From: Streptomyces sp. NBC_01429
GTDB lineage: Bacteria > Actinomycetota > Actinomycetes > Streptomycetales > Streptomycetaceae
Assembly: GCF_036231945.1 (NCBI RefSeq)
Contig: NZ_CP109599.1
Coordinates: forward strand, 186,001-250,000
Direction of reading: 5' to 3'
Length of the DNA stretch: 64,000 nt
The translations under genes were made by a program, and so were the position numbers. The notes beneath the pieces were generated by a model. That model ran no database searches. It saw nothing but the letters and a program-made list of their open reading frames with translations, and was not told the DNA's origin. How positions within the stretch are numbered: the stretch's first letter is position 1; each line of letters starts with the position of its first letter. Positions 29,379 to 39,194 of this stretch are shown one piece after another.

Positions 29379-30656
29379 ATGGCGAGCGAATCTTCCGGCG
29401 CGGCCGAGCGGGAGGACCTCGACGAACGGCTGCTCGAAAAACTGCTGGCCGAGGCGCACACGGCGGCCCCGATGGACCTGCCCGGGGTGGTGAACCGGTG
29501 CGCGACCGCCATCGGTCTGGAGAGCGTCGTCATCTATCTCGTCGACATCCAGCAGCGGCATCTGGTGCCGCTCACCCACGGGCTGCCCGTGATCGACCTG
29601 GACGCCTCGGTCGCGGGCTGGACCTACCGGACGCTCGATCTGCGGGTCGAGGAGTGCGGCGACGGCGCGCTCACCGCCTGGCTGCCGCTGGTCGACGGGG
29701 TGGAACGGCTCGGGATCCTCGGCGTGCGGACGGTCGTGCTGGACCCGGTGAGGCTGCGGCGCAGCCGGATGCTCGCCTCCGTACTGGCCATGGCGATCAC
29801 CTCGAAGCGCGCGTACAGCGACAGCTTCGCCCGGCACTCGCGCACCGAACCGATGGATCTGCCCGCGGAGATGCTCCGCGCCCTGCTCCCGCCACGGACC
29901 ATCGGCAGCGAACACGCCGTCTCCACGGCCGTGCTGGAGCCCGCCTACCACATCGGCGGCGACGCCTTCGACCACTCCCTGACCCAGTCGACCCTGCACG
30001 CCGCGATCTTCGACGCCATGGGCCACAACCTGGCCTCGGGGCTGACCACCTCGGTGGCCCTGGCGGGCTGCCGCAACGCCCGTCGGGCCGGCGCCGAGCT
30101 GCCGGAGCTGGTCGACACGATCGACCAGGCGCTCGGCCGGTGGCTGCCCGACCAGTACTGCACCGGCATCGTCACCCAGTTGGACCTGACGGAGGGGATC
30201 TTCCGCTGGTGCAACTGCGGCCATCCGCCGCCGCTGCTGATCCGGGGCCAGCAGGTGGTGGACGCGGCGCTGGAGCGCACTCCGCAGCCGCCGATGGGGC
30301 TGCCCGCCCAGTTCGCCACCGAGCCGCGCGCGGCCTACGAGGTGGTGCTGGAACCCGGCGACCGGGTGCTGCTGTACACGGACGGGGTGACGGAGTCCCG
30401 GATCGAGGGCGGCACGGAGTTCGGACTCCGCCGCTTCACCGATTCGATCATCCGGGGCGCGGCGGCCGGCGAGCTGGCGCCGGAGGCGCTGCGCCGGATC
30501 ATCCACTCGGTCCTCGATCTCCAGAAGAACGTGCTGCGCGACGACGCCAGCCTGCTGCTCATCGAGTGGCGCTCGCCCCGGCCCCGGTCCGCGCCTCTCG
30601 CCCCCGCCCCCGCCACCAGCAGCGCCAGGGTGATCCGGACGCAGGGGGACACGTAG
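29379..30656 (+). CDS. GAF-PP2C (SpoIIE-type) serine phosphatase
   Basis: This 425-residue signalling phosphatase has an N-terminal GAF-like sensory segment (about residues 20-150) and a SpoIIE/RsbU-type PP2C domain (about 175-400). The metal-binding Asp residues are in GGDAFDH and IFDAMGHN, with GHPPPLLI and LYTDGVTES further on and the final Asp in RDDASLLL. Such proteins dephosphorylate anti-anti-sigma factors in partner-switching pathways. No partner gene lies adjacent. ATG 29379 follows GAGGAGTTGATCGC. Confidence 0.92.
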   Translation: MASESSGAAEREDLDERLLEKLLAEAHTAAPMDLPGVVNRCATAIGLESVVIYLVDIQQRHLVPLTHGLPVIDLDASVAGWTYRTLDLRVEECGDGALTAWLPLVDGVERLGILGVRTVVLDPVRLRRSRMLASVLAMAITSKRAYSDSFARHSRTEPMDLPAEMLRALLPPRTIGSEHAVSTAVLEPAYHIGGDAFDHSLTQSTLHAAIFDAMGHNLASGLTTSVALAGCRNARRAGAELPELVDTIDQALGRWLPDQYCTGIVTQLDLTEGIFRWCNCGHPPPLLIRGQQVVDAALERTPQPPMGLPAQFATEPRAAYEVVLEPGDRVLLYTDGVTESRIEGGTEFGLRRFTDSIIRGAAAGELAPEALRRIIHSVLDLQKNVLRDDASLLLIEWRSPRPRSAPLAPAPATSSARVIRTQGDT

Positions 30657-30787
30657 GGGTACGACGTGTCGCGGACGCGGCGGCAGGAAAGGGTGCCGGT
30701 ATGTGGGCGCGTCGACACGGCGACGCGCCGGCCGGCCCGCCCCGGGCAGCGCTCGGACACCGGGCCGCAGGACAGACGAGGAGTGCC

Positions 30788-32233
30788 ATGGACCCCATCG
30801 TCACCACCGAGTACGGCCGGGTGCGCGGGCGGATGGAGGGCGCCGTCGCCGTCTTCCGCGGCATTCCCTACGCGGCGCCGCCCGTCGGGCCGCACCGGTT
30901 CCGCCCGCCGGCCGCCCCGGCGCCCTGGGACGGCGTACGGGAGGCGGCCGTCTTCGGCCCCACCGCGCCCAAGAACCCGTACGCGCCGCCGCTGGACCAG
31001 CTGCTGCCGGATCCGGAGGTGGCGGGCGACGGCTGCCTCAACCTCAATGTGTGGACACCCGATCCCGGCGCCGCCGGGCTGCCGGTGATGGTCTGGATCC
31101 ACGGGGGTTCGCTGCGGTACGGCTCGTCGGCCGTGGAGACGTACGACGGCGCCGCCTTCGCCAGGGACGGTGTGGTGCTGGTCTCGGTCAACTACCGGCT
31201 GGGGATCGAGGGCTTCGGGATGTTCCCGGACGCCCCCGCCAACCTGGGGCTGCGCGACCAGCTCGCGGCCCTCGCCTGGGTGCGGCGCAACGTGGCGGCG
31301 TTCGGCGGCGATCCGGACCTGGTCACCGTCTTCGGGGAGTCCGCCGGCGCGTTCTCCATAGCCGGGATGCTGGCGTCCCCGTACTCGGCCGGGCTGCTGC
31401 GCCGGGCGGTGCTCCAGAGCGGTGTCCCCTCGGCCGTGACCCCGGCGAAGGCCCGCCGCACCACCCGGCGCGTCGCCGCGCGGCTGGGCGTCCCGGCCAC
31501 CGCCGCCGCGTTCGCCGCCGTGGACCGGGCCCGGCTGTTGCGCGCCCAGGGCGAGGCGGTCAGCGGCAGCCCGCTGGGCGGCGGCGCGGCCTTCGATCTG
31601 GTGGTGGACGGCGACGTGCTCCCCGAGGACCCGGCGCGGGCGCTGTCCGAGGGCCGGGCCGGGGACGTGGAGCTACTGCTGGGCACCAACACCGAGGAGT
31701 ACCGGCTGTGGTTCGTGCCCGGCGGAACCATCGACCGGATCACCCCGCTCACGCTGCGCCTCGCCCTGATCAGATTCGGGGTACGCGGCCGGACAGCCGC
31801 CGTCTACCGGGCCAACCGGCCGGGCGCGTCGCCCGGGGAGATCCTCGGCGCGCTCGCCACCGATCTGCTGCTGCGTATGCCGCTCGTCCGGCTCGCCGAC
31901 GCCCGCCGCGCGGCCCCCGCCGCCACCTATTTCTACGAGTTCGGCTGGCCGTCGCCGGTCGGCGGGCTCGGTGCCTGCCACGGCCTGGAGATCGGCTTCG
32001 TCTTCGACACCCTGCGGGTCCCGGCGACCGTACGGCTGACCGGACCGGACGCTCCGGAACGGCTCGCCGACGCCATGCACCGCGCCTGGGTGGACTTCGC
32101 CGCCAAGGGCGACCCCGGCTGGCCGGCCTGGGACGGCTCACGCCCCGTCATGACGTACGGCTCCGCGGAGCCTGCCGTGGTACGCGCCCCCCGCGACGAC
32201 GAGCGGCGCGCCTGGGAGCGCCGTGGGCGGTGA
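30788..32233 (+). CDS. Type-B carboxylesterase
   Basis: This 481-residue alpha/beta hydrolase of the carboxylesterase/para-nitrobenzyl-esterase family has oxyanion-hole HGG (WIHGGSL), nucleophile Ser near 186 in FGESAGA, acid Glu near 302 in TNTEEY and His near 397 in ACHGLE. The usual EDCLxLNVW block reads GDGCLNLNVW. No signal peptide is present. The frame is open from 29498, but ATG 30788 follows GACGAGGAGTGCC and matches the family N-terminus. It has no clear operon partner. Confidence 0.92.
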   Translation: MDPIVTTEYGRVRGRMEGAVAVFRGIPYAAPPVGPHRFRPPAAPAPWDGVREAAVFGPTAPKNPYAPPLDQLLPDPEVAGDGCLNLNVWTPDPGAAGLPVMVWIHGGSLRYGSSAVETYDGAAFARDGVVLVSVNYRLGIEGFGMFPDAPANLGLRDQLAALAWVRRNVAAFGGDPDLVTVFGESAGAFSIAGMLASPYSAGLLRRAVLQSGVPSAVTPAKARRTTRRVAARLGVPATAAAFAAVDRARLLRAQGEAVSGSPLGGGAAFDLVVDGDVLPEDPARALSEGRAGDVELLLGTNTEEYRLWFVPGGTIDRITPLTLRLALIRFGVRGRTAAVYRANRPGASPGEILGALATDLLLRMPLVRLADARRAAPAATYFYEFGWPSPVGGLGACHGLEIGFVFDTLRVPATVRLTGPDAPERLADAMHRAWVDFAAKGDPGWPAWDGSRPVMTYGSAEPAVVRAPRDDERRAWERRGR

Positions 32234-32240
32234 GCCGGTG

Positions 32241-32277
32241 GCGCGCGGCGGCCCCGGGGCCGGGCACCGCCGCGCGC
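32241..32277. terminator. Bidirectional terminator
   Basis: GCGCGCGGCGG (32241-32251) pairs with CCGCCGCGCGC (32267-32277). It lies between the convergent carboxylesterase and aldo/keto reductase genes. Confidence 0.65.
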
Positions 32278-32311
32278 AACGCAACGTTCGGAGACCGCGC
32301 GGAACCCGCGT

Positions 32312-33142
32312 TCAGAACTCCTCGTGGACCTCGGGGTCCCCGCCGAGCCTGTGGTGCGGACCGGCCGAGATCGTCTCCATCTCGTCCTCGGTCAGCCGGA
32401 AGCCGAAGATGTCCAGGTTCTGCCGCTGCCGGGCGGGGTCGGCGGACTTCGGGATCGGTACCGCGCCGAGCTGGGTGTGCCAGCGCAGCACCACCTGGCC
32501 CGGGGTGACCCCGTGCGCGGCGGCGATCGCCACGATCTCCGGCTGTTCCAGCAGCCCCCGGCCCCGGCCCAGCGGACTCCAGCTCTCGGTGCGGATGCCC
32601 TTGGCGTCGTGCGTGGCGCGCAGCCGCGCCTGCGGGAAGCCCGGGTGCATCTCGATCTGGTTGACCGAGGGCAGCACGCCGGTCTCGTCCTCCAGCCGCG
32701 CGAGGTGCTCGGCGGTGAAGTTGGAGACGCCGATGGAGCGCACTAGTCCGTCCTCGCGGAGCTTGATCATCGCCTTCCACGACGCGACGTACTTGTCCAC
32801 GCGCGGCAGCGGCCAGTGGATGAGGTAGAGGTCGACGTAGTCGAGTCCGAGCCGCGCGCGGGACTCCTCGAACGAGGCGAGGGTCTCCTGGTAGCCCTGG
32901 TGGCGACCGGGGAGTTTGGTGGTGACGACGATGTCCTCGCGCGCCACCGCGCTCGCTGCGACGCCGCGTCCTGTGCCCGTCTCGTTGCCGTAGTTCAGCG
33001 CGGTGTCGATCAGCCGGTAGCCGAGCGCCAGCGCCCCGGCGACGGCCTTCTCCGTCTCGGTGTCGTCGAGCGGATAGGTGCCGAGGCCGATGGCGGGCAG
33101 CGCGCCGCCGTCGTTGAGCGGATGGACCGGAGTGGTGGTCAC
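32312..33142 (-). CDS. Aldo/keto reductase (2,5-diketogluconate reductase type)
   Basis: This 276-residue NADPH-dependent oxidoreductase of the AKR superfamily has a TIM barrel with catalytic Asp in LIDTALNYGNE, Tyr in the same segment, Lys in VVTTKL and His in YLIHWPLP. The NADPH-binding PIPKSADPARQRQN stands near the C-terminus. GTG 33142 follows AAGGAGATCC. It is monocistronic. A second, broken gene of the same subfamily lies at 61261-62083. Confidence 0.93.
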   Translation of the reverse strand: MTTTPVHPLNDGGALPAIGLGTYPLDDTETEKAVAGALALGYRLIDTALNYGNETGTGRGVAASAVAREDIVVTTKLPGRHQGYQETLASFEESRARLGLDYVDLYLIHWPLPRVDKYVASWKAMIKLREDGLVRSIGVSNFTAEHLARLEDETGVLPSVNQIEMHPGFPQARLRATHDAKGIRTESWSPLGRGRGLLEQPEIVAIAAAHGVTPGQVVLRWHTQLGAVPIPKSADPARQRQNLDIFGFRLTEDEMETISAGPHHRLGGDPEVHEEF

Positions 33143-33241
33143 GGATCTCCTTCTTCCTCTCGCTGTCCGGTCCGACCAGCGTAGAGCGGGGCCGGTCGGC
33201 GGGCCCGGCGGGGGCGGCCGGGCCCGGGGCCGGACAGGGCG

Positions 33242-33271
33242 GTGGCCCCCGTACGGCAATACGGGGGCCAC
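33242..33271. terminator. Terminator of the S53 peptidase gene
   Basis: GTGGCCCCCGTA (33242-33253) pairs perfectly with TACGGGGGCCAC (33260-33271) around a six-base loop, 20 bases after the peptidase stop. Confidence 0.75.
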
Positions 33272-33290
33272 GGCCGGTACGCGGGTGCGG

Positions 33291-35240
33291 TCAGCGGGTG
33301 CGGTACGAGGTCACGTATCCCGGCGCCGGGCTGCCCACGCCCGTCACGTCGTCGTATCCGACGACGGCGGACAGCGAGCTGTCCTGGCCGAGGCTGCGCA
33401 GCGAGGTGGCGATCCCGTCCGCGCCGTCGTGACCGTTCACGAAGTCGTTCCGTACGACCGCGAGCCGTCGGCCCGCGCCCAGCGGACGGTCGGTCACGTC
33501 GTGGTAGGCCGACGTGCCGTACCGCTGGTAGATGGCGGGGTTGGCGAAGCCGATCGGCAGTCCGCGGCGGGCCTGCTGGGCGAGCGCCTGGACGCCGGCG
33601 ACGACCGGTGCCGCCAGCGACGTGCCGCCGATGCGGTACTCGTCGTATCCCCGGGTGCCGTCGGGCAGGGTCTGGGTCTGGCCGACGAGGAAGCCGGTGT
33701 TCGGGTCGGCGACGGCGGCGATGTCGGGGGTGGTCCGCATCGGGGTACCGCCGTTCGCCCTGGCGAGGGCGTCGGGGACGGTGCCCCGCTGGTAGTACGG
33801 CTGCGGGACGGTGGCGCTGGTGCCGCCGCCGGCCCCCGAGGTGTACGCGCCCGGGAAGTCCGTCCAGCCGCGCCCGTCGGCGGAGAGGTTGGCCTTGAGG
33901 GTGCCCCAGCCGGTCTCCCACTGGTACGGCTCGTGCTTGCCGACGGCGAGCGAGGTGCCGCCCACGGCGGTCACCCACGCGGAGTTCGCGGGCATGTCGA
34001 TCTGCTTGGTGCCGGTGGAGGCGACGTTGTCGCCGTCGTCGCCCGAGGAGAAGTAGAAGCCGATCCCCTCGACGGCGCCGAGCTGGAACACCTGGTCGTA
34101 GGCGGCGGCGGAGGCCGGGGTCTCGTTGGACTCCAGGTCGCCCCAGGAGTTGGAGACGATGTCGGCGAGGCGGCCGTCGACGATTCCGGAGAGGGAGTCC
34201 AGCAGGTCGTCGTCGTAGCAGGAGGCGGCGCCGACGTAGACGATGCCGGCGTCGGGCGCGAGCGCGTGGACGGCTTCGACGTCGAGGGTCTCCTCGCCGT
34301 ACCAGCCGGAGGCGCCGCACTCCTCGGTGCTGTGGTACTCGGCGGGCAGCACCTGGGACAGCTGGCCCTTGCGGTACGCCTGGTCGCCGTTGCGCCTGGC
34401 GTAGGTGGCGGCGTCGCGGGCGATGGTGGGCGAGGCGTACGCGTCGGTGATGGCGACGGTGACGCCCTTGCCGGTGAAGTTCTTCGCGCCGTACGCGGGG
34501 CGCAGCTGCTTGCCGGTGTAGCCCTTGACCGCGTAGGGGGCCTTCGTGCCGTACGCCGACGGCAGCTTCGTGCCGGTCCTCGATCCGTAGTACGTCGAGA
34601 AGGGACCGGCGTTGCGGAAGACCTCGTCGGGCGGCGGCAGCGTGTCGTCGTGGCGTGCCTTGTGCGGCGCGTTGTCGAGGCCGGTGACGGTGAGGACCGC
34701 GCCGTCCAGCGAGTCGGGCACCGAGGGCGTGGTCTCGGGCGCGCGGTAGGTGTGGCCGTCCTTGGCGTAGTTGTGGAGGCGGGTGGAGAACGCCTTCTCC
34801 ACGGCGGCGGTGCTGCCGCTGACCGTCACGTAGTGCCGGTCGGAGCCGGTCACCTTCAGACCGGCCGAGGTCAGCCAGGAGGTGACGCGGGCCCGCTGGG
34901 CGGCCGTGGCGCCGAAGCGGGCCTCGGCCTGGCGCGCGGTCAGATACGCGCCGTACGAGGCGGATCCGGGGTCGGACACCGCCTCGGCGTACCGGGCGAG
35001 TCCGGCGGCGTCCCGGCCGGCGAGATGGACGCGGGCGGTGATCCGGCCGGAGCCGGGGGCGCTGCCCCGGTCGGCCTGCCGGGTCGCCCACAGCGGCTTG
35101 GTGCCGGCGAGCGTGTCCCGTCCGGCGGGTCCGGTGTCGGCGCCTGCGGACGGTATGCCGAGTGCGAGGGCGCCGACGACCATCGGCAGTGTCGCCGCCC
35201 AGGTCAGTCCGGCGCGCAGGCGCGGTCGGCTGGATCTCAT
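33291..35240 (-). CDS. Secreted S53-family (sedolisin/kumamolisin) peptidase
   Basis: This 649-residue serine-carboxyl peptidase has a signal peptide (MRSSRPRLRAGL, hydrophobic core, cleavage near residue 34), then an activation prodomain (about 50-215) and the catalytic domain. Catalytic Glu and Asp are in YGEETLDVEAVHA (about 315-319), oxyanion Asp in SNSWGD and nucleophile Ser in GGTSLAAPV (about 541). Calcium-binding residues near the C-terminus are in DDVTGVGSP. It probably degrades extracellular protein at acid pH. ATG 35240 follows AGGGGG. Monocistronic with its own terminator. Confidence 0.93.
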   Translation of the reverse strand: MRSSRPRLRAGLTWAATLPMVVGALALGIPSAGADTGPAGRDTLAGTKPLWATRQADRGSAPGSGRITARVHLAGRDAAGLARYAEAVSDPGSASYGAYLTARQAEARFGATAAQRARVTSWLTSAGLKVTGSDRHYVTVSGSTAAVEKAFSTRLHNYAKDGHTYRAPETTPSVPDSLDGAVLTVTGLDNAPHKARHDDTLPPPDEVFRNAGPFSTYYGSRTGTKLPSAYGTKAPYAVKGYTGKQLRPAYGAKNFTGKGVTVAITDAYASPTIARDAATYARRNGDQAYRKGQLSQVLPAEYHSTEECGASGWYGEETLDVEAVHALAPDAGIVYVGAASCYDDDLLDSLSGIVDGRLADIVSNSWGDLESNETPASAAAYDQVFQLGAVEGIGFYFSSGDDGDNVASTGTKQIDMPANSAWVTAVGGTSLAVGKHEPYQWETGWGTLKANLSADGRGWTDFPGAYTSGAGGGTSATVPQPYYQRGTVPDALARANGGTPMRTTPDIAAVADPNTGFLVGQTQTLPDGTRGYDEYRIGGTSLAAPVVAGVQALAQQARRGLPIGFANPAIYQRYGTSAYHDVTDRPLGAGRRLAVVRNDFVNGHDGADGIATSLRSLGQDSSLSAVVGYDDVTGVGSPAPGYVTSYRTR

Positions 35241-35469
35241 GGAACCCCCTGCGGTGTGAGTGAACGGGTGCGGCGGGCCGGGTGGTTGGCAGCCGCACAC
35301 AAGGGATCACTCTTTCGACCAACCGTTCATCAAGGGGACATGCGTTGGCCAAGGACACTCAAAGACTCGTCATGCCCGGATCAACCGCCCGGAGCCGGTC
35401 CGGTCCGCGCGGTCCGCACCCGCCCCGTACCCGCCGCCGCGCCGCTCCGTCCCCGGTCCCGGACGCGCC

Positions 35470-35506
35470 CGGAGCGGCGAAGCCCCTGTACGGCTCCGCC
35501 GCTCCG
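35470..35506. terminator. Terminator after bglC
   Basis: CGGAGCGGCG (35470-35479) and CGCCGCTCCG (35497-35506) form a 10-bp stem just downstream of the bglC stop codon. Confidence 0.5.
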
Positions 35507-35519
35507 CCCGCCCCGCCCG

Positions 35520-36977
35520 CTACCGCGGGTGCAGCGTGCCCGTACGGGCCAGTTCGGCGTACCAGTGCGCACTGGACTTGGGCGTGCGGCGCTGGCTCGC
35601 GTAGTCCACGTACACCATCCCGAAGCGCCTGCCGTAGCCGTACGCCCACTCGAAGTTGTCGAGCAGCGACCAGAGGAAGTAGCCCTGGATGTCGGCCCCT
35701 TCCTCGATCGCCCGGTGGACGGCCGCGAGGTGGTCGCGGAGATAGGCGATGCGCTCGGGGTCGCGGACCTCGCCGTCGGGTCCCGCGTAGTCGTCGAAGG
35801 CCGCGCCGTTCTCGGTGATCATCACGGGCAGCCCGGGGTGCTCCCGCCGTACCCGCGTCAGCAGTTCGTACAGACCGCTCGGGTCGATCGTCCAGCCCAT
35901 GGCGGTCCTGCTGCCGGGGGTCTGGTGGAAGGCGACCCGGTCGGCGCTCGGCCAGGGGCTGTGCTCACTGGCGCCGTGGCCGTCGGACTGGTGGACGGAG
36001 GGGCTCTCGTGGTGGGAGACGAGCGTCGGCGAGTAGTAGTTGACGCCGAGGAAGTCGAGCGGCTGGTGGATGAGTCCGAGGTCGCCGTCCTGGACGAACG
36101 ACCAGTCGGTGACGGACGCGGTGTCCTCCATGATGTCCGCCGGGTAGGCGCCGTCCAGCATGGGGCCGGTGAAGATCCGGTTGGCCGTGCCGTCGATCCT
36201 GCGGACCGCGTCGGCGTCCTCGGCACTCGGCGTCAGCGGCCGCACGTGGTGCAGGTTGAGCGTGACGGAGATCCGCGCTTCGGCGGGCAGCCGCTCGCGC
36301 AGCGCCTTGACCGCGAGGCCGTGCCCCAGATTGAGGTGGTGCGCGGCCCGCAGCGAATCGGCGGCGTCGGTGCGGCCCGGGGCGTGGACGCCGGAGCCGT
36401 AGCCCAGGAACGCGCTGCACCAGGGCTCGTTGAGCGTCGTCCAGGTCGTGACCCGGTCGCCGAGGGCGTCCGCGACGAGACCGGCGTACTCGGCGAAGCG
36501 GTACGCGGTGTCCCGCTCGGGCCAGCCGCCCGCGTCCTCCAGCTCCTGCGGCAGGTCCCAGTGGTAGAGGGTGGCGACGGGCTGGATCCCCTTCTCCAGC
36601 AGCCCGTCGGCCAGCCGCCGGTAGAAGTCGAGCCCCTTCACCGAGGCGGGCCCGTTCCCGGTGGGCTGGACGCGGGGCCAGGAGACCGAGAAGCGGTACG
36701 CGCCGACGCCGAGGCCGGACATGATCTCGATGTCCTCGGGCCAGCGGTGGTAGTGGTCGGTGGCGATGTCACCGGTGTCGCCGTTGCGCACGCGGCCCGG
36801 GGTGTGGGAGTAGACGTCCCAGATGGAAGGGGTACGGCCGTCCTCCTGGGCGGCGCCCTCGATCTGGTAGGCGGCTGTCGCGGTCCCCCACAGGAAGCCG
36901 GCGGGGAACGTGAGGGGCGCCGCGGGGTCCGGGACCAGCCCGGGGGTGAGTGCGGCGGTGGAGGTGGAGGTGGCCAC
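35520..36977 (-). CDS. bglC: Beta-glucosidase, GH1
   Basis: This 485-residue cytoplasmic GH1 enzyme splits imported cellobiose and cello-oligosaccharides into glucose. Acid/base Glu is in TTLNEPWC (about residue 178) and nucleophile Glu in MITENGAAF (about 380). The N-terminal [14 protein letters not shown] and the sugar-binding [18 protein letters not shown] are diagnostic. GTG 36977 follows AAGGACCCCCT. It lies 88 bases downstream of cebG and completes the cebEFG-bglC order known from S. reticuli and S. scabies. No CebR box lies directly upstream, so it is probably expressed from the cebE promoter. Confidence 0.95.
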   Translation of the reverse strand: MATSTSTAALTPGLVPDPAAPLTFPAGFLWGTATAAYQIEGAAQEDGRTPSIWDVYSHTPGRVRNGDTGDIATDHYHRWPEDIEIMSGLGVGAYRFSVSWPRVQPTGNGPASVKGLDFYRRLADGLLEKGIQPVATLYHWDLPQELEDAGGWPERDTAYRFAEYAGLVADALGDRVTTWTTLNEPWCSAFLGYGSGVHAPGRTDAADSLRAAHHLNLGHGLAVKALRERLPAEARISVTLNLHHVRPLTPSAEDADAVRRIDGTANRIFTGPMLDGAYPADIMEDTASVTDWSFVQDGDLGLIHQPLDFLGVNYYSPTLVSHHESPSVHQSDGHGASEHSPWPSADRVAFHQTPGSRTAMGWTIDPSGLYELLTRVRREHPGLPVMITENGAAFDDYAGPDGEVRDPERIAYLRDHLAAVHRAIEEGADIQGYFLWSLLDNFEWAYGYGRRFGMVYVDYASQRRTPKSSAHWYAELARTGTLHPR

Positions 36978-37065
36978 AGGGGGTCCTTCCGCAGAGATAT
37001 GACGGTGTACGGGGAACGGTGGAACGTGGGTGGAGGTGACGGGGGGGGAAAGCCCTGACGGCGGG

Positions 37066-37989
37066 TCAGCCCTTGACGGCGCCCTGCATGATGCCGCCGA
37101 CGATCTGACGGCCGAAGACGATGAACATCGCCAGCAGGGGCAGCGTGCCGAGCAGCGCGCCCGCCATGATCACCGACTGGTCACGGACATAGCCCGCGCT
37201 GAGCTGGGAGAGAGCCACCGGAATCGTGGGGTTCGTCATGTCCAGCGCGATGAAGGGCCAGAAGAAGTCGTTCCATGCCTGGACGAACGTGATCATGAAC
37301 AGCACGGCCATCGGCGGCCGGGCGATCGGCAGGACGATGGACCAGAAGATCCGCAGCGAGTGCGCGCCGTCGATCCGCCCCGCCTCGATCAGCTCGTCGG
37401 GCAGCGCCTCCTTGAGGTACTGCCGCATGAAGAACACCCCGACCGCGCTGACCAGCGTCGGAAAGATCACGGAGGGCAGCTTCTGCCCCCAGCCGAGGTC
37501 CGCCATCATCATGAACAGCGGGACGACACCGAGCTGCGGCGGCACCATCATCGTGCCGATGACCAGCATCAGCAGGATATTGCGGCCCTTGAAGCGCAGC
37601 TTGGCGAAGGCGAAGCCGGCCAGGGTCGCGAAGAAGACCGTCGAGAGAGCGATCACCCCCGCGACGATCAGGCTGTTCAGCATCGCCTGGCCCATGGCGG
37701 CGTCGGTCCACGCCTTGCCCAGGTTCTTGAACAGGTTGGGTCCCGGCAGGAAGGGCGGCGGGGTCTGGGTCACCCGGGTGTTGTCGGTGGAGGCGGCCAC
37801 CATCGTCCAGTACAGCGGGAAGAGGGAGACCAGGGCGGCGAAGCCGAGCAGGACGTAGGCGAGCGGACCGGCGTGGTGCTGGCGGCCCGCGCCCGGCCGC
37901 AGCGCGCGGCCGAACCGGCGCTCGGCGGGGCGCGAGGGTGTGGTCCGGTCCTGCGCGTCCGCCAGGACCGGTGCGATATCGGTGGTCAT
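37066..37989 (-). CDS. cebG: Cellobiose ABC importer permease CebG
   Basis: This 307-residue MalG-type permease has about six spans, and the EAA loop reads [18 protein letters not shown] (about residues 190-207). It forms the importer channel with CebF and takes energy from the shared ATPase MsiK, encoded elsewhere. It starts at ATG 37989, 18 bases after the cebF stop. Assignment rests on the gene order cebR/cebE-F-G-bglC and the CebR box upstream. Confidence 0.92.
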   Translation of the reverse strand: MTTDIAPVLADAQDRTTPSRPAERRFGRALRPGAGRQHHAGPLAYVLLGFAALVSLFPLYWTMVAASTDNTRVTQTPPPFLPGPNLFKNLGKAWTDAAMGQAMLNSLIVAGVIALSTVFFATLAGFAFAKLRFKGRNILLMLVIGTMMVPPQLGVVPLFMMMADLGWGQKLPSVIFPTLVSAVGVFFMRQYLKEALPDELIEAGRIDGAHSLRIFWSIVLPIARPPMAVLFMITFVQAWNDFFWPFIALDMTNPTIPVALSQLSAGYVRDQSVIMAGALLGTLPLLAMFIVFGRQIVGGIMQGAVKG

Positions 37990-38007
37990 GGGCTGCTGGC
38001 TCCCTGG

Positions 38008-39021
38008 TCAGGACTTGCGGGATGTGACGCGCCCGATGACGCGCTGGAGGACGAAGACGAGGATGAGGATGAGGAACATGGCCCAGGCGATCGCGGAGGC
38101 CCGTCCCATCTGGTAGTTCTTCCAGCCCTCTTCGTAGAGCAGCAGGCCGAGCGTCTGGTACTGGTTGTCGGCGCCGCCGCTGACCCCGTTCGGCCCCTGT
38201 CCGAAGATCAGCGGTTCGCCGAAGAGCTGGGTGGCTCCGATCGTGGAGAGCACGATGGTGAAGATGATCGTGGCGCTGATGCCCGGGATGGTGACCGTGC
38301 GGAACTGCTGCCAGCGCGAGGCGCCGTCGATCGCCGCCGCCTCGTAGAGGTCCCTCGGGATAGCCTGCATGGAGGCCAGGTAGAGCAGCGCGTTGTAGCC
38401 GGTCCAGCGCCAGATCACGATGGTGGAGATGGCGAACTGGGCGGGCCACTTCTCGCTCGACCAGTCGATGGAGTCGACCCCGACGAGTCCGAGCGCCCAG
38501 TTGACCATGCCGAAGTCGCGCTCGAACAGCATGGTGAAGACCAGGGCGGCGGCACCGATCGACGTGGCGTAGGGGGCGAGGGCGGCGACCCGGAAGAACA
38601 CGGAGCCGCGCAGCCGGTAGTTGAGCAGATGGGCCAGGCCGAGCGCCATCAGCAGCTGCGGCACGGTGGAGATGACACCGATGGTGAAGGTGTTTGCCAG
38701 CGCGTTCCAGAACAGATCGTCCTGGAGCAGATCGGTGAAGTTGGCGAGGCCGCGCCACTCCCGCGTGTGCATCGTGGACAGCTCGACGCGGTGCAGCGAG
38801 ATCCAGAAGGTGTAGAGCAGCGGGTAAAGGCCGAAGGCCCCGAAGATGAGGAAGAACGGGGCGATGAATCCGTAGGGCATCGCCCCGAGGTCGAGGCGGT
38901 GGATGAGGGTGCGTCGCGACTGCCGGGAGGAACCGCCGCCCGCGCCGCCCTTCCCGGGAGGACCGGCTGACGCGGGGTGCGGCTGCCCGCCCGTGGGGGC
39001 TGCCGGGGTGGAGGTGGCCAC
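38008..39021 (-). CDS. cebF: Cellobiose ABC importer permease CebF
   Basis: This 337-residue MalF-type permease has a 45-residue Pro/Gly-rich cytoplasmic N-terminus, six predicted spans and the EAA loop RDLYEAAAIDGASRWQQF (about residues 220-237). GTG 39021 is the start, preceded by GGAAGGAAGCCCTC. The frame is open far upstream but overlaps cebE and the spacer hairpin there. A stem-loop in the 173-base gap after cebE may lower cebF relative to the binding protein. Confidence 0.92.
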   Translation of the reverse strand: MATSTPAAPTGGQPHPASAGPPGKGGAGGGSSRQSRRTLIHRLDLGAMPYGFIAPFFLIFGAFGLYPLLYTFWISLHRVELSTMHTREWRGLANFTDLLQDDLFWNALANTFTIGVISTVPQLLMALGLAHLLNYRLRGSVFFRVAALAPYATSIGAAALVFTMLFERDFGMVNWALGLVGVDSIDWSSEKWPAQFAISTIVIWRWTGYNALLYLASMQAIPRDLYEAAAIDGASRWQQFRTVTIPGISATIIFTIVLSTIGATQLFGEPLIFGQGPNGVSGGADNQYQTLGLLLYEEGWKNYQMGRASAIAWAMFLILILVFVLQRVIGRVTSRKS

Positions 39022-39119
39022 GAGGGCTTCCTTCCGTGGAGTTGACCGGTGGTGCGGTGACGGTGGTGCGGTGAGGCGGTACGCGGGACCGGCGGGAGCC
39101 GCGTGTCCCGCGAGGGGGG

Positions 39120-39150
39120 GGCGGCCGGGCCGGAAGAGGCACCGGCCGCC
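39120..39150 (-). terminator. Stem-loop between cebE and cebF
   Basis: GGCGGCCGG (39120-39128) pairs with CCGGCCGCC (39142-39150). Such hairpins after binding-protein genes often cause partial termination or 3'-end protection, giving excess binding protein. The effect here is inferred. Confidence 0.45.
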
Positions 39151-39194
39151 GGAACACATCACGTCGGCCGGACGGAGCCGGCGACGGGATCGGA

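Noticed and set aside
33078..37058. A 1326-codon open frame on the plus strand across the S53, ceb and bglC region.
   Set aside because: It is antisense to three well-recognised genes with conserved catalytic motifs. Its translation is Gly/Arg/Asp-rich with no recognisable domain, as expected of GC-rich shadow frames.
36978..37065. A separate CebR box or promoter for bglC.
   Set aside because: No TGGGAGCGCTCCCA-like palindrome is present in this gap. bglC is best read as part of the cebE transcript.
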